Below, one piece after another: positions 9,179-17,070 of a stretch of DNA of 41,342 nt (its first letter is position 1; every line of letters begins with the position of its first letter). Both the position numbers and the translations under genes were made by a program. This DNA is from Lusitaniella coriacea LEGE 07157 (GTDB lineage: Bacteria; Cyanobacteriota; Cyanobacteriia; Cyanobacteriales; Spirulinaceae). Where the stretch lies: contig NZ_JADEWZ010000044.1 in the NCBI RefSeq assembly GCF_015207425.1, forward strand, positions 1 to 41,342. The letters run 5' to 3'. The notes beneath the pieces were generated by a model, which saw nothing but the letters and a program-made list of their open reading frames with translations, did not search any database and had not been told where the DNA came from.

Positions 9179-9955
9179 TTACATTCCCATAATTTCATAC
9201 CCTGCATCGACGTAGAGAACTTGCCCCGTAATCCCACTGGCTAAATCGCTACAGAGAAAGGCTGCGGCGTTACCAACTTCCGTTTGGGTTACCGTTCGTT
9301 TCAGGGGAGCAATTTCTTCAACGTGATGAATCATATCGAGGATACCGCCCACGGCAGAAGATGCCAGGGTGCGAATGGGCCCTGCTGAGATGGCATTGAC
9401 GCGAATATTACTCGATCCCAGTTCTGAGGCGAGATAGCGAACGCTCATTTCTAATGCAGCTTTGGCAACGCCCATGACATTGTAGTTGGGAATGACTTTA
9501 ACGCCGCCGAGATAGCTGAGGGTGACGATCGCGCCGCCTTCATTCATGAGGGGCTTTGCGGCTTTAGCCAAGCGAGTTAGGGAATAACTACTAATCTCCA
9601 AAGCAGTGGAAAAACCGGCTCTCGATGTGGCGCTGAATTCGCCCGATAAATCATCTTTGTTGGCAAAAGCAAGACAGTGGATGAGAATATCAAATTTTCC
9701 CCACTTTTCCCCTAGGCTTGCAAAAAGCGCATCGATTTGCTCGTCATTTTGCACGTTGCAGGGGAGAAAAATAGTAGGATGAAGGGGTTCGACTAATTCG
9801 CGAACTTTTTTTTCAAAGCGCCCCTTTTCATCGGGTAAATAGGTTACGCCTAGTTCTGCACCTGCTTGATGGAGTTGTTGGGCAATGCCCCAAGCAATAG
9901 AGCGGTTGTTGGCAATTCCAGTGACGAGGGCTTTTTTTCCGGTCAAATTCAGCAT
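9179..9955 (-). CDS. fabI: Enoyl-[acyl-carrier-protein] reductase [NADH] FabI
   Basis: 258 residues from the internal ATG at 9955; the frame opens nine codons earlier. FabI reduces trans-2-enoyl-ACP to acyl-ACP in the last step of each type II fatty-acid elongation cycle. The start MLNLTGKKALVTGIANNRSI is the usual cyanobacterial FabI N-terminus and carries the divergent glycine-rich NAD-binding loop of this SDR subgroup, so I prefer it over the upstream ATG. The catalytic Tyr-x6-Lys is present as YNVMGVAK. The C-terminal GITGQVLYVDAGYEIMGM is typical. Cytosolic. A single-copy housekeeping gene, possibly leading a two-gene unit with the pentapeptide-repeat gene. Confidence 0.95.
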   Translation of the reverse strand: MLNLTGKKALVTGIANNRSIAWGIAQQLHQAGAELGVTYLPDEKGRFEKKVRELVEPLHPTIFLPCNVQNDEQIDALFASLGEKWGKFDILIHCLAFANKDDLSGEFSATSRAGFSTALEISSYSLTRLAKAAKPLMNEGGAIVTLSYLGGVKVIPNYNVMGVAKAALEMSVRYLASELGSSNIRVNAISAGPIRTLASSAVGGILDMIHHVEEIAPLKRTVTQTEVGNAAAFLCSDLASGITGQVLYVDAGYEIMGM

Positions 9956-10306
9956 AAGTTGTTGAAGGAAATTCTGAGTCAAAATTACAAACTTGACTAA
10001 AATTTCTATTTTGTTGAGATGAGTTTGGTTTTCATTACCCAGGATAATTCTACCATTCGACTTACCAAAAATTTGGAGTCCAAAGCCTCGCCCTTACAGG
10101 GAGAACGCACGGGCTTTTGGGTCTGGATCGCTCTTGTCTTCAAAAATGCTGAGGAATGTTTAAGCGTTTGAGTTAAGGGAATTAACCTCGTGCTAGAGTA
10201 AGGCAATTTGTTGAAAAAGCGTCAGAAAGTTGTTTCAATTAGCTTTTCTTCTTGGCGTTCGTCCTTGGTCGATCGCGAAATCCCATAAGTTTTTTTCAAT
10301 TGTGTA
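9956..10306. other. Intergenic region between divergent fabI and ntcA
   Basis: 351 bases holding the divergent promoters. A minus-strand 66-codon frame here has no recognisable features. I looked for the NtcA consensus GTA-N8-TAC ahead of ntcA, where autoregulation would be expected, and found no clear match by eye. Confidence 0.4.
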
Positions 10307-10984
10307 ATGGAACTGTCCGTATCCCAAGATAAACCCCTTGCTTCTGTGTTTCGCCAAATCGGTGGTGGAGCGTTTCCCCCGGTTGTTGAAAATTGCGAGC
10401 GGGGTAAGACGATATTTTTCCCTGGAGATCCCGCAGAACGGGTTTACTTTTTATTGAAAGGGGCGGTGAAGCTGTCGCGCGTTTACGAGGCAGGAGAAGA
10501 GATTACAGTCGCGCTATTGCGCGAGAATAGCGTTTTCGGCGTTTTGTCGCTGATTACGGGGCAACATTCGGATCGCTTTTATCATGCGGTTGCGTTTACG
10601 CCTGTTGAGTTTCTTTCTGCGCCGATCGATCAGGTGGAAAAAGCCCTCAGTGAAAATCCGGAGTTATCGATGTTGATGCTCCAAGGACTCTCTTCGCGAA
10701 TTTTGCAAACGGAGATGATGATTGAAACCCTGGCGCATCGGGACATGGGATCGCGGTTGGTGAGCTTTTTGTTGATTCTCTGTCGGGATTTTGGCATTCC
10801 TACCCCGGAAGGGATTCGCATCGATCTGAAGCTGTCTCATCAGGCGATCGCGGAAGCGATTGGTTCGACTCGCGTCACGGTGACTCGCCTCCTGGGAGAT
10901 TTGCGTCAAGAAGATATGATCTCGATTCACAAGAAAAAAATCACGGTTCACAATCCTGTTGCTCTAAGCCAGCAGTTTACTTAG
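10307..10984 (+). CDS. ntcA: Global nitrogen regulator NtcA (CRP/FNR family)
   Basis: 225 residues, close to the usual length of cyanobacterial NtcA. It is a dimeric DNA-binding activator/repressor that senses 2-oxoglutarate, often with PipX, and controls ammonium, nitrate and glutamine synthetase genes through GTA-N8-TAC sites. Domains: cyclic-nucleotide-binding-like beta-roll (about 25-115, [20 protein letters not shown]), long dimer helix (about 125-150), and winged helix with the recognition helix in [19 protein letters not shown]. These segments look nearly identical to textbook NtcA. It is transcribed alone, divergent from fabI. The ATG start gives the [21 protein letters not shown]-terminus expected for the family. 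Confidence 0.97.
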   Translation: MELSVSQDKPLASVFRQIGGGAFPPVVENCERGKTIFFPGDPAERVYFLLKGAVKLSRVYEAGEEITVALLRENSVFGVLSLITGQHSDRFYHAVAFTPVEFLSAPIDQVEKALSENPELSMLMLQGLSSRILQTEMMIETLAHRDMGSRLVSFLLILCRDFGIPTPEGIRIDLKLSHQAIAEAIGSTRVTVTRLLGDLRQEDMISIHKKKITVHNPVALSQQFT

Positions 10985-11352
10985 AGTACCGCAAATAAAA
11001 AGTTGTTCAATCGCGTCAGACAGACAGGGAGCTGGGGAAGCTGGGGGAGCTGGGGTGAGGAAGAAACGGCATGGGATAGTTTATTGATTGGAGTTTACTT
11101 AGTAGAATTTTTGCAGCACATCTACTTCAAAGGAAAAAAGACAATAGATTTCAAGCTGCTGACTTGAGTGGGTAGTTATGGATAACTGAGGTTGATGTGT
11201 ATTATCTAGAAGCCTTGATAGCCCTCACTCCCAACTCTGGGAGAGGGGAGATAGATACAGTAGAATGTGGGTCAGAAGCTCCTAATCCGCATTAAGCGTA
11301 GCTGATAACTGATGACTGAAGCGAGCAACGGCACATTGGGGACATTAAATCG
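10985..11352. other. Intergenic region with dispersed repeats
   Basis: 368 bases without a gene. It holds a low-complexity tract at about 11029-11056 (repeats of GGGGAGCTGGGG type, the complement of the tract at 1-28), a relative of the 4898 palindrome near 11224-11248, and the motif AATCCGCATTAAGCGTA near 11284-11300, which recurs in other gaps of the window. The promoter of the DUF3084 gene should lie at its end. Confidence 0.5.
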
Positions 11353-12885
11353 ATGGTAACCAGCGCTGCTGTATTACTTGCAGCGATTCTAGTTCTAGGC
11401 GGTTTACTCGCGGTATTGGGCGATCGCTTAGGCACAAAAGTGGGGAAAGCGCGACTGCGATTGTTTGGGTTGCGTCCCCGCCAAACGGCAACGGTAGTCA
11501 CGATCCTGACGGGAACGGCGATCGCGGCATCAACTCTGAGTCTCCTTTTTGCTTTTAGCAAACCCTTGCGTCAGGGGGTTTTTGAGATTGATGACATCCT
11601 TGCAGAAGTGCGAAAGGCGCAGGGGGATTTAGAAAATACGAGACAGGAAAAAACGAGGGTCGAACAGGAACTCGGTCGAGTGACTCAGGAAAAGAGTCAG
11701 GTGGAGCAGGGATTGCTCAAAGCTCAGGAATTATTTACCAATACGAATCAGCAAGTTTCTGGGTTGAAAACTGAGGTAACGGAGTTACGGCAAGAACGGC
11801 AAAAACTCGCACGCGATCGCGAAAACTTGACCCGCGATCGCGCAACTTTGCTCAAACAACGCAACGTCCTACTCGCCCGCCTTCCCAAGCTACAAGGTCG
11901 CGTAGAGGTTCAAGAGAAAGAATTGACCCAACGCCGTCAAACCATCGACCAAAAACAAAAACAGATTGCCAAGCAAGATAGGACGTTACAAGAGCGAGAA
12001 AAGCGCTTGCAGCAATTACAAATTCAGCGTCAGACGTTGCAGGAAGAGTTGAATCGACGAGATAGTTTAATTAGCGATCGCGATCGCGCGATCTTAGAAC
12101 TCGATACCGCCATTTCAGGACGCGATCGCGCCTTAAAGGAACGAGAAAAACGACTTGCGCGCCTCGAACAGCACATCGCTCTCCTGCGAGAACGCATTCA
12201 AACCCTCAGTCAAAACTACCAGGGGTTGCGCCAAGGAACCCTGGCAATTACGCGCGGTCAAGTGCTGAGTTTTGGCGTGGTTCGCATTGTCGATTCAACT
12301 GGAGCGCGCAACGCCATCGATCAACTTTTGCGGGAAGCCAATCGCGCCGCCATTATTGCCACTCAGCGCGATCGTAACGCCACAAACGAGCGGGTAGTCA
12401 AAATTTCTCAATCCCAAGTCGAGCAATTAGCGAATCAAATCCGAGACGGTAAAGATTATGTGGTTCGCATTCTTTCTGCGGGCAATTACGTCGAGAGCGA
12501 ACCCGCAGTTCTGGTATTTGGCGATGTTGCCCTCAACAAAGAACTCTTCAAACCCAATGAAGTTTTAGCTACAATTCCCGTTAAACCCTCGCAAATGACC
12601 CCCACGGAGCTGGAAAATCGGTTAGATTTACTCCTGGCACAAGCCCAATCTCGCGCTCGCCGTGCCGGATTGTTGGGGGATATTAAAGTGGGAGAGAGCA
12701 ACTCCCTGACCACCGTTGCTCAAATTGTCACCCTCAATCAATTTATCGAGCAATTGCAAGATTCCCCAGGGGAAATCGATCGCCTGCAAGCGGTTGTTAC
12801 GGATACGACCTATACAGCAGGTCCCCTTAAATTAAGGCTTGTGGCGTTGCGCGATGGAAAAGTGACGTTTACGACGCGATTTTAA
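11353..12885 (+). CDS. DUF3084 family membrane-anchored coiled-coil protein
   Basis: 510 residues. Two hydrophobic segments lie at the N-terminus (about 4-22, VLLAAILVLGGLLAVLG, and about 48-72, TVVTILTGTAIAASTLSLLFAF). A long Gln/Glu/Arg-rich coiled coil follows (about 85-300). Then comes a conserved globular part (about 305-510) starting near GQVLSFGVVRIVDSTGARNAID. This arrangement is the cyanobacterial DUF3084 family, whose function is unknown to me. The hydrophobic hairpin suggests anchoring in the plasma or thylakoid membrane with the coil on one face. Only five bases separate its stop from the next gene, so the two are surely co-transcribed. HIP1 octamers in the coiled-coil region encode repeated (R)DR motifs. 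Confidence 0.85.
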   Translation: MVTSAAVLLAAILVLGGLLAVLGDRLGTKVGKARLRLFGLRPRQTATVVTILTGTAIAASTLSLLFAFSKPLRQGVFEIDDILAEVRKAQGDLENTRQEKTRVEQELGRVTQEKSQVEQGLLKAQELFTNTNQQVSGLKTEVTELRQERQKLARDRENLTRDRATLLKQRNVLLARLPKLQGRVEVQEKELTQRRQTIDQKQKQIAKQDRTLQEREKRLQQLQIQRQTLQEELNRRDSLISDRDRAILELDTAISGRDRALKEREKRLARLEQHIALLRERIQTLSQNYQGLRQGTLAITRGQVLSFGVVRIVDSTGARNAIDQLLREANRAAIIATQRDRNATNERVVKISQSQVEQLANQIRDGKDYVVRILSAGNYVESEPAVLVFGDVALNKELFKPNEVLATIPVKPSQMTPTELENRLDLLLAQAQSRARRAGLLGDIKVGESNSLTTVAQIVTLNQFIEQLQDSPGEIDRLQAVVTDTTYTAGPLKLRLVALRDGKVTFTTRF

Positions 12886-12890
12886 GAATT

Positions 12891-13325
12891 ATGACCTCAA
12901 ATGCTCGAAATTCAATGATTTTAGGCTTCGATCCCGGACGAGATAAATGCGGGATTGCCATTATGGGGCGAGAGGGTCAACCGCAGTATCATCAAGTTGT
13001 GTCATCCCAAACCGCGATCGCGCGAATTCAAGACCTTTGCCAACAATATTCCCTCGAACGAGTGGTGATGGGAGATCGCACTACCTCCAAAAGCTGGAAG
13101 GCGAAAATCGAGCCTCAATTACCCCAGAATGTGCCAATTGTTTTGGTAGACGAACACAATAGTTCCCTAGAAGCGCGCGATCGTTACTGGCAAATGTATC
13201 CCCCTCAAGGACTAACGCGCCTTATCCCCCAAGGAATGCGCCTTCCTCCTCGTCCGGTAGATGACATCGTGGCGATTCTCTTAATCGAGCGCTATTTAAC
13301 AGGAGAAAGTTCCGATAGAGGATAA
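12891..13325 (+). CDS. YqgF/RuvX-like RNase H-fold protein
   Basis: 144 codons from the first ATG; the family start is more likely the ATG at 12915 (MILGFDPGRDKCGIAI), giving 136 residues. The fold is the RNase H-like resolvase/pre-16S rRNA nuclease type: first-strand Asp in GFDPGRDKCG, then VVMGD, VDEHNSSLEARDRY and a C-terminal acidic pair in VDDIVAILLIE. It is not the standard cyanobacterial RuvX, whose start is usually VSALGLDVG-like, but a paralogous family, so I give no symbol. Its role could be RNA or branched-DNA processing; this is inferred from fold only. It follows the DUF3084 gene by five bases. Confidence 0.75.
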   Translation: MTSNARNSMILGFDPGRDKCGIAIMGREGQPQYHQVVSSQTAIARIQDLCQQYSLERVVMGDRTTSKSWKAKIEPQLPQNVPIVLVDEHNSSLEARDRYWQMYPPQGLTRLIPQGMRLPPRPVDDIVAILLIERYLTGESSDRG

Positions 13326-13339
13326 GAAACGGCTGAGAA

Positions 13340-13549
13340 TTAGAATTTGACTGAGTAGTGGATACCGCGATACTTATGATTTCGTCGAGAAGTAGAGCGT
13401 GCCAAAATGCGATGGCGAAGTTTAGGGGCTTTCGGTGGAGATTTCTCAGCTTCTTTTGACCGACCCAACTCGAACGAATCGGTTTCGTCGAGGTAGGAAG
13501 TGGCGATGAAAGAAGGTAGCATATCTAGTCTCTCTGCTTGCTTACTCAC
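13340..13549 (-). CDS. Small basic hypothetical protein
   Basis: 69 codons from a GTG, or 60 from the internal ATG at 13522 (MLPSFIATSYLDETDSFELG). The C-terminal half is very basic and ends in HKYRGIHYSVKF, which resembles the YRGVxY motif of the small cyanobacterial DUF4278 proteins, but the match is short. No strong ribosome-binding site precedes either start. It converges on the YqgF-like gene with 14 bases between stops. It may be real but unassigned, or chance. Confidence 0.4.
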   Translation of the reverse strand: MSKQAERLDMLPSFIATSYLDETDSFELGRSKEAEKSPPKAPKLRHRILARSTSRRNHKYRGIHYSVKF

Positions 13550-13832
13550 TCAATCTTCGTGAGTTTTTCACAATTCGTCATCGATCTCAAACAGGAAATT
13601 TCAAGATCGAAATCGCTCTTGGCAACGATCTGTGTCACACCGAAATGGCAAAGTCCGATGGGGATGACGTTGCACGCGCGATCGATGATGGCGTATTGCC
13701 CCTTGACAGAATACGCTACCCGTGAAACAAACATCTCCATTGAGGTCTATTTTTTAGCTTAAGAGAGAAAAATAGCTAACCTTCTCAGTTTTTTCACAAT
13801 TACTTGTTAATTTAAATACATTGCTTACAAAG

Positions 13833-13862
13833 CATCCCCAAGTTCGCATGTCGCTTGGGGAT
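13833..13862 (+). terminator. Hairpin with short T-tract
   Basis: A nine-pair stem ATCCCCAAG/CTTGGGGAT with a 10-base loop, followed by TTTTC. It lies between the small minus-strand frame and the DUF3146 gene, 500 bases after the YqgF-like stop, with no plus-strand gene directly ahead. It could end a long transcript or a small RNA from the 13550-13830 region. The rest of 13550-13914 shows no gene. Confidence 0.5.
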
Positions 13863-13914
13863 TTTCGTAATCCTCAATCTAAATACACCACGGGCGGACG
13901 GCATTCCCACAAAT

Positions 13915-14178
13915 TTACAATTCTGCCCTTAAAGTAAACTCATAATCTCCTCCCGGTTCGAGTCGATAATCCCAACGTTCTAAAAAACGGCTCAAGGGTT
14001 CCGCGATCAAAGCCCGTCCCAAAGAAGGCTGAACCGATAGCCGTCCGCATTGAAACCACCACTGAAAGTGCCACTCATAAGCCGCTGCCCGAACCTCTCC
14101 TTCGAGTTTGCCTTGCTGCCAAGACTGTCGAGTAATGCGGACATAAGCCGTTGTTTCTGGCAAACCCATAACCTTCAC
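13915..14178 (-). CDS. DUF3146 family protein
   Basis: 87 residues. Its motifs TTAYVRITRQSW, GEVRAAAYEWHFQWWF, and SLGRALIAEPLSRFLERWDY together with LEPGGDYEFTLRAEL match my recollection of the cyanobacteria-only DUF3146 family, of unknown function. It has no signal peptide or membrane segment. The pattern of alternating strands and aromatic residues suggests a small beta-rich globular protein. Start choice is between the ATG at 14178 and one at 14169 (MGLPETTAYV). It is divergent from the GTPase gene, with 122 bases between starts. Confidence 0.75.
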   Translation of the reverse strand: MKVMGLPETTAYVRITRQSWQQGKLEGEVRAAAYEWHFQWWFQCGRLSVQPSLGRALIAEPLSRFLERWDYRLEPGGDYEFTLRAEL

Positions 14179-14300
14179 AATATCCCGATCGCCTTACTGA
14201 TTCCAAAAAACAAAATAGCAAATCTTACGGTTGCTGCCGTACCACGAAGTTTAAAAATGCCACTAGGATCGAAAGAAGAGAACCCTATTGCAAACCCCGA

Positions 14301-15752
14301 ATGAATCATTTCTCCGATCGCGCCCAACCCCTTCAACCTTGGAATGCAGAAGACCTTGACAAGGCTATCCTGAACTTTGAAGAAATTCAAGCGGACATCA
14401 ATTACAAACAGGCACAGGACGCGCTGCACAATTTAGTCAACAATCTCGACTTGACTCCCCAGGAACAAGTGGGTTTAGAGTCAGAAATCGACCATCTCGC
14501 GAAAATGATGAATAAACTCGATCGCGCAGTGGTTCAAATTGCGGCATTTGGCATGGTGGGACGGGGAAAATCATCGGTTCTCAACGCGCTATTGGGTCAG
14601 GAAGTGTTTGAAGCAGGGGCGCTACACGGGGTCACACAGACGGTAGGCAGCGCCAATTGGCAATTAACCCAGGAAACCTTGGGAAAAAGCGGACAGTCCA
14701 TTCAGCGCGCAATACTGCCGGGAACAGGGAACTCCCAAATCCAACTGGTGGATACGCCGGGAATTGACGAAGTGCGCGGAGAAGCGCGAGAAGCCTTAGC
14801 CCATCAAGTTGCTAAACAAGCGGATTTGATTCTCTTTATTGTGGCGGGGGATTTGACCAAGGTTGAATATCAAGCCCTCTCGCAATTACGGGAGGTGGGC
14901 AAGCCAATGGTGTTGGTGTTTAACAAAATCGACCAATATCCGGAGGCAGATCGATTCTCGATTTATCGCAAAATTCGCGACGAACGGGTGCGCCAACTCC
15001 TCTCTCCCGATGAAATTGTTATGGTTGCGGCTGCGCCGTTGATTTCAACAGCGACGCGCCGCGCTGATGGCAATCTTAAGGTACAGCGCCAACGGGGAAA
15101 ACCCGATATTCAAGGGCTGCAACTCAAGATTCTAGAAATTCTGCATCGCGAGGGTAAGGCTTTGGTGGCGTTGAACACGATGTTGTACGCCGATGAAGTG
15201 AACGAACGGGTGATGCAGCGCAAGCTGACCATTCGAGAGGAGGCAGCAGATTTATTGATTTGGAAAGGGGTGACGATCAAGGCTGCCGCGATCGCGCTCA
15301 ATCCCGTTACCGCGATCGATCTCTTTACAGGGGCAGTGATTGATGTCGCGTTGGTCTTATCCCTCTCTAAACTCTATGGCATTCCCATGACCCAATCTGC
15401 CGCTATTGGTTTGTTGCAAAAAATTGCCCTGAGTATGGGGGGACTTACTGCTAGCGAGTTGCTCACAACTTTGGGATTAAGTGGACTCAAAGGGTTATTA
15501 GGGCTTTCTGTCCCCGTAACCGTTGGCGGCGCGATCGCGCCCTACCTATCTGTTGCCATCACTCAAGCGGGGGTTGCTGGGGTATCCTCCTACGCGATCG
15601 GACAAGTCACCAAAACCTACCTCGCTAATGGCGCTTCCTGGGGCCCTGACGGCCCGAAGGCTGTCGTCACTCGTATTTTAGACTCCCTTAATGAAGCCTC
15701 CATTCTCAACCGCATTAAACAAGAACTCAGCGCTAAACTGATTGGCAATTAG
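14301..15752 (+). CDS. Era-like GTPase with C-terminal DUF697 membrane domain
   Basis: 483 residues. The N-terminal helical part is followed by a GTPase domain with G1 GMVGRGKS (84-91), a Thr in the switch I region (GVTQTVG), G3 DTPG (151-154) and G4 NKID (208-211). After about residue 320 come hydrophobic helices rich in Gly and Ala (ALNPVTAIDLFTGAVIDVALV and following) typical of DUF697, thought to sit in or on a membrane. Such proteins are widespread in cyanobacteria, and a plastid relative exists. Their precise role is unknown to me; membrane or envelope organisation is a guess. Monocistronic. The ATG start MNHFSDRAQP fits. Confidence 0.85.
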   Translation: MNHFSDRAQPLQPWNAEDLDKAILNFEEIQADINYKQAQDALHNLVNNLDLTPQEQVGLESEIDHLAKMMNKLDRAVVQIAAFGMVGRGKSSVLNALLGQEVFEAGALHGVTQTVGSANWQLTQETLGKSGQSIQRAILPGTGNSQIQLVDTPGIDEVRGEAREALAHQVAKQADLILFIVAGDLTKVEYQALSQLREVGKPMVLVFNKIDQYPEADRFSIYRKIRDERVRQLLSPDEIVMVAAAPLISTATRRADGNLKVQRQRGKPDIQGLQLKILEILHREGKALVALNTMLYADEVNERVMQRKLTIREEAADLLIWKGVTIKAAAIALNPVTAIDLFTGAVIDVALVLSLSKLYGIPMTQSAAIGLLQKIALSMGGLTASELLTTLGLSGLKGLLGLSVPVTVGGAIAPYLSVAITQAGVAGVSSYAIGQVTKTYLANGASWGPDGPKAVVTRILDSLNEASILNRIKQELSAKLIGN

Positions 15753-15851
15753 AGTTGCCCAAGGAGAAAGTCATTCAATCCATCAGACAGACACGGAGAC
15801 GCGGTGAGTAAAATGAGGAAGAATACGGCTAGTTTAAAAGAAACTCAACTT

Positions 15852-16688
15852 CTACTCCGAACTGACCATCTGTTCGAGAAATTGACCTACCTTTTGCAAA
15901 TCCTCCTCTTTCATGTTGTTATCGTGTCCCGCATCCGGAATTAGCAACAACTGTTTCGGTTCTGGGGCGGCATCGTATAACTTTTGGCTCATTTTCGCTG
16001 GAATTTGAGGATCGCGAACGCCGTGGATGAAGAGAACGGGAATTTCGAGGGAAGGAATTTTGGTGAGAGAATCGAATTCTTGCCTCAACATCAAATCGAT
16101 GGGAAACAGGTAAAATACTCCGAATCGTTTCGTCATATCTCGCAAACTGGTTAAGGCATTGTGAGTAATCAGTCCTCTTGCTTCTGGATGTTGAACTGCC
16201 AAATTAACCGCGATTGCGCTTCCTAAAGAATGACCGTAAATTAAAATCTCTTGGGGCGATATCTTCCTCGTTTTTGTTAAATACTCCCAAGCTATTTCTG
16301 CATCTTCATATACCTGTGTTTCGTTGGGAAAATTGCCCTCACTTTGACCGAATCCTCGATAATCCACCAGGAACACAGAATATCCCAAACGTTGAAAAGC
16401 AGAGGCTTGACTGACATTTGCGCCAATATTGCCAGCATTGTGATGGAGATATAACAGAACGGGGGTTTGAGGTTGTTTGCTGGGAATCCACCAACCGTGG
16501 AGTTTTGCCGATGTTCCCCATACGGGCAACCAAACCTCTTCATACTCCAATTCGTACAAATCCGGCGTATGAGCGAGAGTTGAAGAGGGATGGAAAACTA
16601 AGCGTTCCTGAAAAATCCAAAGAAGCGTTCCAAGGAAAAGATACGCGATCGCGATCGCGCGACCATACTTCTTGAGGTAACGCTTCAC
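15852..16688 (-). CDS. Alpha/beta hydrolase, membrane-anchored
   Basis: 278 residues. One N-terminal hydrophobic segment (about 10-26, AIAIAYLFLGTLLWIFQ) is followed by an alpha/beta hydrolase fold of the ABHD13/Bem46 type: oxyanion region YLHHNAGN, VDYRGFGQSEG, nucleophile elbow GHSLGS (Ser about 154), Asp in HGVRDPQIP and the final His in DAGHDNN. All catalytic triad positions are present. The substrate is unknown; an esterase or thioesterase acting at the membrane face is the family-level guess. It stands alone, with tRNA-Met 150 bases upstream on the same strand. Confidence 0.85.
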   Translation of the reverse strand: MKRYLKKYGRAIAIAYLFLGTLLWIFQERLVFHPSSTLAHTPDLYELEYEEVWLPVWGTSAKLHGWWIPSKQPQTPVLLYLHHNAGNIGANVSQASAFQRLGYSVFLVDYRGFGQSEGNFPNETQVYEDAEIAWEYLTKTRKISPQEILIYGHSLGSAIAVNLAVQHPEARGLITHNALTSLRDMTKRFGVFYLFPIDLMLRQEFDSLTKIPSLEIPVLFIHGVRDPQIPAKMSQKLYDAAPEPKQLLLIPDAGHDNNMKEEDLQKVGQFLEQMVSSE

Positions 16689-16838
16689 ATCCTTCGCACT
16701 GCGACCCGTGATATAAAATCCGGTTGAATGCCCTCGGTGGAGATTGACGCGGAGATGGGTAAATGGTGTGAGGGGGTAAATTTCAGGATAGGCAATTAGG
16801 AGAATTTGATATGAAAAATGTATCGGGAGTTAAAAATA

Positions 16839-16912
16839 TGGCTCAGGTCGGATTTGAACCAACGACCTTGGGCTTATGAGTCCCCTGCTCTAACCAACTG
16901 AGCTACTGAGCC
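16839..16912 (-). tRNA. tRNA-Met (anticodon CAU, elongator type)
   Basis: 74 bases fold as a tRNA on the minus strand: acceptor GGCTCAG/CTGAGCC, D-arm GCTC...GAGC, anticodon loop CTCATAA, T-arm GTTGG-TTCAAAT-CCGAC and discriminator A. Acceptor and D-loop resemble elongator tRNA-Met rather than initiator tRNA (which lacks the 1:72 pair). A CAU anticodon also occurs in tRNA-Ile2, which cannot be fully excluded. The outer and inner anticodon-stem pairs are non-canonical (G-A, A-G). CCA is not encoded. Confidence 0.93.
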
Positions 16913-17070
16913 TCTTTTTTTCATGCTTTTCTAGCATAGCATACTTAACTTATTCTTGACCAGAATTCCGAATTTTTCTGCAATTTCAAGCAAAATATTC
17001 CCAAAAACGAGAAAAGGAGCGGATTCGACCCACTCCTTTAGAAAATGTATGAATTTGAGGACAACCAATC

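Noticed and set aside
10200-10306. NtcA autoregulatory site ahead of ntcA
   Set aside because: No clear GTA-N8-TAC found by eye; weak variants cannot be judged without a matrix search.
13550-13832. Yfr1-type small RNA before the hairpin at 13833
   Set aside because: The conserved ACTCCTCACAC core of Yfr1 is absent.
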